This document shows positions 57,401 through 64,000 of a stretch of DNA of 64,000 bases, piece by piece. A model generated the notes under the pieces. The model saw nothing but the letters and a program-made list of their open reading frames with translations. It did no database searches and had not been told where the DNA came from. Each line of letters begins with the position of its first letter. The first letter of the stretch is position 1. The translations under genes were made by a program, and so were the position numbers. This DNA is from Haematobia irritans (lineage: Eukaryota; Arthropoda; Insecta; Diptera; Muscidae): positions 64,772,011 to 64,836,010 of the forward strand of contig NC_134400.1 of the NCBI RefSeq assembly GCF_050003625.1, written 5' to 3'.

Positions 57401-57703
57401 AGGATGGGTGGGCAATTGGTGGCTAAATATCATCTCAGCCGCATAGCAATCTGTTCCTGAATATCTGTTTCACTTGTACTTTCTTTCTTCTGTCACTGTT
57501 TTTTTGGAAAACAATCGTTTTCGTCTTTATGAGCACGCAGCAATTATTTATTAAAATTTTATGGTAGCGATTCAGGCGAGTGAAATGGCAAGATCCCACA
57601 CCACCACAAGCAAGTAGGCCGGACAGACATGCGTGCTACGCTATTATCACTTTCCACAGCAATGTAGGATCCTTTTCCTATTTATTTTGAACCGTTGTAT
57701 GCT

Positions 57704-57706
<3 letters not shown>
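54459..57706. other. Intergenic or unrecognised, 3.2 kb
   Basis: AT-rich, with no open frame resembling a known protein. The first part may include a 3' LTR of the Ty3-type element. It contains a 19-bp direct duplication (attatgaggtgtgagagag, about 54661-54699), a tRNA-like sequence at 54741-54804 and a poly(A) run near 55930. A GC-richer patch at 55480-55790 is not recognised. Confidence 0.5.
54741..54804 (+). ncRNA. Third tRNA-like sequence
   Basis: The order cagcacaatggtatgaca, then ggctgcgaatccgaatg, then ccaggttcgaaacccg resembles the D arm, anticodon arm and T arm of a tRNA, with a good B box. The 5' acceptor arm does not pair well. A T-rich stretch follows and could stop Pol III. Pseudo-tRNA or SINE head. 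Confidence 0.5.

Positions 57707-57782
<76 letters not shown>
57707..57782 (+). repeat. (TA)n microsatellite
   Basis: About 38 uninterrupted TA units directly abutting the errantivirus LTR. Confidence 0.98.
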
Positions 57783-57786
<4 letters not shown>

Positions 57787-58077
57787 ACGTAATTATAACG
57801 TTATGCATGAATGCTGACGACATGTTAACGATAGACGCGCATGGAAACTTTTTGTTCGTTCACATTTAGTAACAAGATCACCCAACAAAATCAACACATC
57901 AACACTTGCCATAACCATACTACAAAGTGACGAGTCAGCAGTATCAACAAGCAACATCAGGCGATGTTGTTATTGCAGAATTTTAGATTAGGAATAAATA
58001 TTTTTTGAAGTTTTGAATCCAGTCAGTTTCAATAAAGACACAAATGAAACAAGTTCTCCCCTTTTCATTTTATTCCA
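57783..58077 (+). repeat. Errantivirus 5' LTR
   Basis: From agtaacgtaa to ...ttattcca, about 295 bp, shorter than those of 17.6 or gypsy. It contains aataaa motifs near 57994 and 58031 that could serve as poly(A) signals. The right border is set by the primer site and is uncertain by one or two bases. Confidence 0.75.
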
Positions 58078-58078
58078 C

Positions 58079-58096
58079 TGGCGCAGTCGGTAATTA
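58079..58096 (+). other. Errantivirus primer-binding site, Ser-tRNA type
   Basis: tggcgcagtcggtaatta. Its first 14 bases match the primer site known from gypsy, 17.6 and related elements, which is complementary to the 3' end of a serine tRNA. Confidence 0.8.
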
Positions 58097-58496
58097 ACTA
58101 CGTGTAAAGTACAAAAAACGTATAACGTGGTACCGCAGATTTTTAATGGAATACATGTAACGAGGAAATTCGTATAACGTGATAGTGCAAATTTTGATGG
58201 ACTACGTGTAACGTGTAAGCGCATAACGTAGTAGCATTATAAAAAAAAAATAATAATAAACCCTGATCAGAGAAGCCATAGAATTTGTGAGAGGCTATAA
58301 TTCCAATCCGGTTACCTCAAAAAACCCACGAAAGTGCTATGAGCTTAATGCAAAACTTAAAATAAGTGAAAAAGAAATTCATAAACTTAAACTCAAAATA
58401 AGTGGAACCAAAATCGAAAACTTAAACAGAAAAAAAACAAAACTTAAAATTTTTATACTTGAACGAAACGAAATAAAAAACGAACAGGAAAACAAC
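58097..58496 (+). other. Errantivirus 5' leader
   Basis: About 400 bp of leader with a repeated phrase cgtgtaacg/cgtataacg. The gag frame is open from 58287, but a lysine-rich non-conserved stretch precedes the preferred ATG at 58497. The splice donor for env mRNA would be expected here; I cannot place it. Confidence 0.5.
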
Positions 58497-59714
58497 ATGT
58501 CTCTACCAGACCCACCGGCAATGTTATCAGAATCGGAAATGGCGCAGGTTGCACATCAAATTGGAAATGTGGAGAAATTTGATGGGAATCCGAATTCGCT
58601 ATACACCTTTATAAGCAGGATAGATTACATCCTAGCTCTTTACAACACAGCAGAAGCCCGGCAACGCCACATCATCTTTGGACATGTCGAACGCTGCATC
58701 AGCGGAGAGGTAATGTCCAACCTTGGATTGACCGATATTAACACTTGGGCAGACCTTAGAAAGCAACTGATCCTCAACTATAAGACTCAAACCCACAGTC
58801 ATATATTATTAGAGGAATTCCGCAACACCCCTTTCAAAGGAAGCGTGCGATCCTTCTTGGAAATGGCAGAGAAACGGCGGCAAGTTCTAACAAACAAGTT
58901 AGAACTAGAAGGTGATGTACACGAAAAACTATTGTATTCAAAATTAATAAAATCTAGCATAGAAATTTTAATTCAAAAATTACCTCTTAATATATATGTA
59001 AGAATAATAAATTACGACATTAAAGACATTAGAACACTAATCAATATTCTGCAGGAGAAAAATATTTACGAAAATGTTCAAAAAAATGAAACAGAAAAGC
59101 AAAGACCATTCACTAATAACATTAATCACAATCCACAAATAACCTTTCCAAACACTCATCCATACCATAATGAAACAATAACCCATCAAAATCCACAACC
59201 ATACCATAACAAACTAAATTTCCAACCTCCTACCCATAGTAACCAACCTCATCCCAATTACGCACCTCACAATCAACCTACTAGACATTTTCCGAGACAG
59301 AATATTCATAGACAACGCGTATTTGACAACAACCGTTTCACATATAATCAGACCCCAAACCAACAACAACCATCGAATACTGATAGAATGCCAATTAGTC
59401 AATCAAATAAACGGCCAAGACCGTCAGAAAGCGGTCAGAGTAGAATGAGTAGAGACGAGCTCAGGAATCAAGAGATAACTGACTACCAACAACACAACCC
59501 GTACGCCAATTACTACGACTCAACTTATTACTATACAGAACCCTATCCACAACATCCTTATCCTCATGAAACGTTCGTAGATCCTTATGAAACTTACCAA
59601 CACACAAAGTTAAATACCCCCTCTACTGAAGGTGGAACTGAGGAAAGAAAAGAATTGGTTATCGAGGAGGCTGAAAATTTTCGGTGGCCGGTCTTGGAAA
59701 TCAACAATTTATAA
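58497..59714 (+). CDS. Errantivirus Gag
   Basis: About 405 codons from the ATG at 58497 (MSLPDPPAMLSE). The capsid-like region includes KFDGNPNSLYTFISRIDYIL, INTWADLRKQLILNYKTQ and FKGSVRSFLEMAEKRRQVL. The C-terminal half is rich in Asn, His, Pro and Gln, with a basic patch (SNKRPRPSESGQSRMSRDEL), and has no CCHC knuckle, as usual for errantivirus Gag. The frame overlaps pol by about 30 bases (59684-59714) in the -1 frame, consistent with ribosomal frameshifting. Gag forms the particle shell and binds RNA. No break is seen. Confidence 0.85.
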   Translation: MSLPDPPAMLSESEMAQVAHQIGNVEKFDGNPNSLYTFISRIDYILALYNTAEARQRHIIFGHVERCISGEVMSNLGLTDINTWADLRKQLILNYKTQTHSHILLEEFRNTPFKGSVRSFLEMAEKRRQVLTNKLELEGDVHEKLLYSKLIKSSIEILIQKLPLNIYVRIINYDIKDIRTLINILQEKNIYENVQKNETEKQRPFTNNINHNPQITFPNTHPYHNETITHQNPQPYHNKLNFQPPTHSNQPHPNYAPHNQPTRHFPRQNIHRQRVFDNNRFTYNQTPNQQQPSNTDRMPISQSNKRPRPSESGQSRMSRDELRNQEITDYQQHNPYANYYDSTYYYTEPYPQHPYPHETFVDPYETYQHTKLNTPSTEGGTEERKELVIEEAENFRWPVLEINNL

Positions 59715-62700
59715 CGATTAGATACAAGGGAAACGATCTCAAATGCCTCATTGATACCGGATCCACAGTCAATATGACAACTCGTAACTTATTCAATCTA
59801 CCAATCCATAATACCGAATGTCTAATTCACACAAGTAACGGTCCCCTCACTATCAATAAGAGTATAATTATTCCACCCAATAATCTATTTCCGCTACCGC
59901 ATGAATTTTTAGTGCACCCATTTTCCACAAATTACGATCTTTTGATAGGAAGAAATATGTTGGCTCAAGGAAAAGCTATTATAGACTATAATAAAAGAAC
60001 TGTAAAAATTTACAACGACATATACAAACTGATAAACCATAGTACCACACCCGAACAAAGCTATTTTCAAAAAACGTCGAATGAAACTCCTCATGATAAT
60101 GACATACAAATTTCGAATCACAAAATTGACAACAAGTTTTGCCAAATTGTTAGCCCCACGGTGCCAGGATCAGATCCAAAGCACTTCAGATTAGAACATT
60201 TGAATTATGAAGAAAAGACAAAACTCAAGGTATTGCTAAAACAATTTCAGCATATGCAATATCACAATGGTGATAAACTGACATTTACTAACGGAACCAA
60301 ACATATAATTAATACTACTCACAATTCACCTATTTACACAAAATTGTACAGTTACAGGCATATGAAAAGGAAGTCGAGACTCAAATACAGGATATGTTGG
60401 ATCAAGGTATTATACGAGCCAGCAACTCGCCATATAATAGTCCCATTTGGGTAGTACCTAAGAAACGAGATGCATCAGGCAAACAGAAATTCAGAATAGT
60501 AATAGACTACAGAAAACTGAATGAGATAACCATTAGCGATCGATACCCTATTCCAAATATGGAAGAGATCTTGGGGAAATTAGGAAGATGTAACTATTTT
60601 ACCACCATAGATCTGGCTAAGGGTTTTCATCAAATTGAAATGGACACGGACTCAATACCAAAAACTGCTTTTTCCACCAAACATGGGCACTACGAATATT
60701 TGCGTATGCCATTTGGTTTGAAGAATGCACCGGCTAATTGTCTGAAGCTAATCTGAAACTGCAGCTTGACAAATGCGAATTCTTACGATCAGAAACTAAA
60801 TTTTTAGGGCATGTTATAACTAAAGACGGAATTAAACCAAATCCAGAAAAAATAGGAGCTATTCAGAGATACCCATTCCTGCCAAAAAAAACGAAATCAA
60901 ATCCTTCCTGGGATTAACAGGATACTACAGAAAGTTTATTCCGAATTTCGCTGATATTACAAAACCCATGACGAAAGTATTGAAAAAGGGTTCGAAGATA
61001 GATATAAATGACCCAGAATATATCTCAGCATTCCAAAAATTGAAACAATTAATTTCAAACGACCCCATTTTAAAAATACCAAATTTTAACAGAAAGTTTG
61101 TTTTGACAACAGATGCAAGCAATGTTGCACTTGGTGCCGTACTCTCACAAGACGGGCATCCAATAAGTTGCATTAGTCGGACTTTAAACGACCATGAAAC
61201 TAACTATAGTGCTATAGAGAAGGAACTCCTTGCCATTGTGTGGGCAACTAAGACCTTCCGCCACTATTTGCTAGGACGACACTTTGAAATAGCAAGCGAC
61301 CATCAACCATTGTCTTTGCTATATCGAATGAAAGACCCCAATTCCAAATTGACTCGATGGAGGGTAAAATTATCAGAATATGATTTCGACATAAAATATA
61401 TAAAGGGAAAAGAGAATCATGTGGCTGATGCCTTGTCTAGGATCAAAATAGAACAGTAATACTTTACTGAACAGACACAACATAGTTCCGAGGACGATAA
61501 TAGCGATTTAATATTTATCACTGAGAAACCTATTAATACATTTGCCCGACAGATTATATTAGTAAAGGGTACACCAAACATAAGCCACGAGAAATATTTC
61601 AAAAAACAGATAACCTACATTTCCTACGATGAAATGACGCGGGAAAAAGCAGAACAATACTTAATTAACCATTTCTGTGGAAAATTTAGCGCATTGTACA
61701 TAGATAGCGACGGTGATTTTGAGATTATTCAGAGCGCATATAGAGCAGTCATAAACACAAAACACACTAAAATCGTACGTAGTCTCATCCGCCTGAAAAA
61801 TATATTCTCTTATGCAGAATTCAAGGAACTGATTTTGAAGTCTCATGAAAAACTCCTTCATCCTGGAATACAGAAAATGAGTAAACTCTTTAATGAAACA
61901 TATTACTTTCCGAATAGCCATTTACTAATACAGAATATTGTTAATGAATGCCATGTTTGCAATTTAGCCAAGACAGAGCACCGTGATACTAAGATGCCTA
62001 TGAAAATTACCCCTCAACCCAATTTCTGTCGGGAGAAGTTCGTAATAGATATCTACTCATCTGAAGGAAAACATTATGTTAGCTGCATAGACGTATTTTC
62101 GAAATTTGCAACATTAGAACAGATACCGACAAAGGACTGGATCGAGTGCAAAGGCGCTCTTATGCGAATATTCAATCACCTGGGCAAACCCCAATTGCTA
62201 AAAGCCGATAGGGACGGAGCTTTCACTAGTCTAGCATTAAAACGTTGGTTAGAAAGTGAGGGAATCGAACTACAACTGAATACGGTCAAAACAGGGGTAG
62301 CAGATATAGAAAGACTACACAAAACAATAAATGAGAAGATACGCATAATTAAAACGTCGGATAATAATGAGGCAAAACTGAACTAAATTGAGACAATACT
62401 CTATATTTACAATCACAAATCTAAACACGATACTACAGGACAGACACCAGCACACATCTTTCTTTATAACGGACAACCCTCAATAGATACCCAAGAAGAA
62501 AAGGAAAATAGAATAAATAGGATAAATAATAAACGAAAAGAATACGAAATAGATACGAGATATAGAAAGGCACCTTTACAGAAAGGAAAATTAGAGAACC
62601 CATTTAAATTTAACACGAATGTAGAAAAAACCAGTCCAAATCATTATAAGATAACGGAAAGAAATAGGGACACGCATTATTATAAAACCCAATTTAAAAA

Positions 62701-62744
62701 ACAAAAGAAAATTAATGAGAATATAATTTCGCAGGATACTTGTT
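59684..62744 (+). pseudogene. Errantivirus Pol: protease, RT, RNase H and integrase, broken
   Basis: Protease: CLIDTGSTVNMTT near 59745. A frameshift lies between about 60394 and 60454. RT has [13 protein letters not shown] and [10 protein letters not shown], but the following stretch, including the catalytic YVDD-type box, is missing near 60735-60750, where the frame also shifts. Another frameshift lies near 60890. RNase [14 protein letters not shown] and [11 protein letters not shown] (60968-61459), ended by TAA. Integrase (61634-62386): [29 protein letters not shown] and [11 protein letters not shown], ended by a TAA at 62384-62386, with the tail continuing beyond. This copy cannot make a working polymerase. 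Confidence 0.88.
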
Positions 62745-62745
62745 C

Positions 62746-64000
62746 ATGACAATGCTATTGTTCACCATCATCGTGGGCTGTAACGCTCAACATGGTCAAA
62801 TTCAAATAAATAATCTTGATACCGACCACGGATACCTAATCTTCTCAGATAAACCTTTGGAATTTCCGACTGAATTCGAACACCACTGCCTGCGGATCAA
62901 CATTACTGAAATAAACGAAATGAATAACTTTTTCGGGAATTATTTGTCAATTTACTCGAAATCACCCCATCTCAATGATTTATATAGTAAATTGCAACGT
63001 CAATTGAATGGACTTAAACTACATCAAGAAAATCGACAAAAGCGAGGTCTTGTTAATGTAGTGGGTTCAATGTTTAAGTTCCTATTTGGAACTCTAGACA
63101 ATGACGACCAAGTTGAATTCCAAAGACAGCTTGAAAATATTAAACAAAATTCTATACAAATACACGAAGTAAATAACATTATTAATCAAATCAACAACAA
63201 TATACAAAAAATAGAAACGTACGAAAAAAACCGTAGCATGTATGATTCATTCACATACGACCTAATGCACTTCATAGAATATGTCGAAGACATCGAAATG
63301 GGCATGCAACTATCCAGATTAGGTCTCTTTAATCTCAAGTGGTTGAATTATGACAAGTTGGACAATATAAACAATCGAAACATCCTACTAATAAAAACAT
63401 CTACATGGATTGATCACCAAGCCAATATTATACTAATCATATCCCACATCCCAATTAACTTCAAAACAGTAAATACCCAAAAAATCATTCCTTATCCCGA
63501 CCATAATGGATACCAATTAGATTACACAAGCACCACATCATATTACACACTAGACAATAAAGTATTTACTAAAGAAAAAATACCAATTAATGATGAATGT
63601 ATTTCAAAAATTTTAAAACACACAGAACCAATTTGTAATTTCAAACCTATAACCGCAACAGAGTTTATAAGATATGTTGAACCCAATGTCATCATAACAT
63701 GGAACCTAAGCACAACATATGCAAAACATAATTGTCAACCAAATAGTAATCTAAAAATACAAGGAAACAAAATTATTAGAATAAGTGAGTGCACGATACA
63801 AATAAATGACATAATATTGTATGAAAATAAACTATCTGAAATTGATCTAACTCCATTGTATACACCCTTAAATTTAACAAAAATCAAAAATATAAAACAT
63901 GATGACGTTGTTAAAATTGTATATGAAAACAATATTTTATTTTTTTGCACATTTATAGCCATTTTAATTGTATTCCTAATTATATTTTTATATAAAAAAT
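62746..64000 (+). CDS. Errantivirus envelope protein, open to window end
   Basis: At least 418 codons from the ATG at 62746 with no stop. A hydrophobic start ([11 protein letters not shown]) fits a signal peptide. A furin-type site, RQKR, lies near residue 100 and is followed by [20 protein letters not shown], the expected place of the fusion peptide. A hydrophobic segment near residues 395-415 ([16 protein letters not shown]) would anchor it in the membrane and is followed by lysines. Several Asn-X-Ser/Thr sites are present. In the family this is a fusogenic surface protein made from spliced RNA. It is the only apparently undamaged large gene of this element besides gag. Confidence 0.85.
   Translation, partial: MTMLLFTIIVGCNAQHGQIQINNLDTDHGYLIFSDKPLEFPTEFEHHCLRINITEINEMNNFFGNYLSIYSKSPHLNDLYSKLQRQLNGLKLHQENRQKRGLVNVVGSMFKFLFGTLDNDDQVEFQRQLENIKQNSIQIHEVNNIINQINNNIQKIETYEKNRSMYDSFTYDLMHFIEYVEDIEMGMQLSRLGLFNLKWLNYDKLDNINNRNILLIKTSTWIDHQANIILIISHIPINFKTVNTQKIIPYPDHNGYQLDYTSTTSYYTLDNKVFTKEKIPINDECISKILKHTEPICNFKPITATEFIRYVEPNVIITWNLSTTYAKHNCQPNSNLKIQGNKIIRISECTIQINDIILYENKLSEIDLTPLYTPLNLTKIKNIKHDDVVKIVYENNILFFCTFIAILIVFLIIFLYKK

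Larger units (their letters stand above)
57783..64000 (+). mobile_element. Errantivirus (gypsy/17.6/297-type), 3' end outside window
   Basis: The element has a 5' LTR beginning AGTAAC, a Ser-tRNA-type primer site, open gag, protease-RT-RNase H-integrase with several breaks, and an env frame open to the end of the window. LTR start, primer type, envelope gene and insertion into alternating TA sequence are all features of Drosophila errantiviruses. The 3' LTR and right flank are not in the window. Confidence 0.9.

Noticed and set aside
57633..57869. Frame encoding alternating Tyr-Ile
   Set aside because: A translation of the (TA)n microsatellite only.
62746..64000. env as a host gene
   Set aside because: Position after integrase, the furin-type site with a hydrophobic segment after it, and the membrane anchor identify it as the envelope gene of the errantivirus.

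Overview
The window is AT-rich, intron-bearing eukaryotic DNA built almost entirely of nested and decayed transposable elements. It looks like a higher (muscid-type, calyptrate) fly. Evidence for a dipteran: an errantivirus with a Ser-tRNA-type primer site inside a (TA)n run, copia-, BEL/Pao- and Ty3-type elements, LOA-type and other LINEs, PIF/Harbinger and hAT transposons, short GT-AG introns, and interspersed repeat families I associate with muscid flies. I see no ordinary single-copy host gene, rRNA, CRISPR array or bacterial feature.

Large-scale layout. A tandem duplication with a period of 33,927 bp at its right end dominates the window. Bases 1-13958 are the right-hand end of a first copy. 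Bases 13959-47885 are a complete second copy. Bases 47886-64000 are unique. The first copy would start roughly 15 kb left of the window. In both copies the nesting is the same: a minus-strand copia element is interrupted by a minus-strand LOA-type LINE, and that LINE is interrupted by a PIF/Harbinger transposon. Copia is further interrupted by an AT-rich element (TE-Y) and by a terminal-inverted-repeat element (TE-X).

The Harbinger element is the most interesting object. In the second copy its transposase gene runs on the minus strand from 35473 to 23063 in eight exons joined by GT-AG introns with matching phases, about 723 codons. The first two exons encode a Pcf11-like CID (RNA polymerase II CTD-interacting domain). 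The last four encode the Harbinger N-terminal region and a complete-looking DDE nuclease. Convergent to it lies the 3' end of a small accessory gene with a BESS-like tail (13959-14445). Two LINEs (24546-about 29080 and 29383-32823) sit in one transposase intron. An 8.3-kb BEL/Pao element (14608-22888), with apparently identical LTRs and a 5-bp target duplication, sits between the two genes.

A 4.45-kb hAT element (41245-45692, 8-bp target duplication) exists only in the second copy, so it arrived after the duplication. It carries a remnant of its own transposase and is itself a nest: an hAT-type MITE, a TA-flanked MITE, a tandem-repeat element and a 5'-truncated LINE.

The unique right part holds the rest of TE-X, with two tRNA-like sequences, then a degraded Ty3-type LTR element (about 49993-54458), a 3.2-kb stretch with nothing recognised, a (TA)n microsatellite, and an errantivirus (57783 to beyond the window) with open gag, broken pol and an env frame that is open to the last base.
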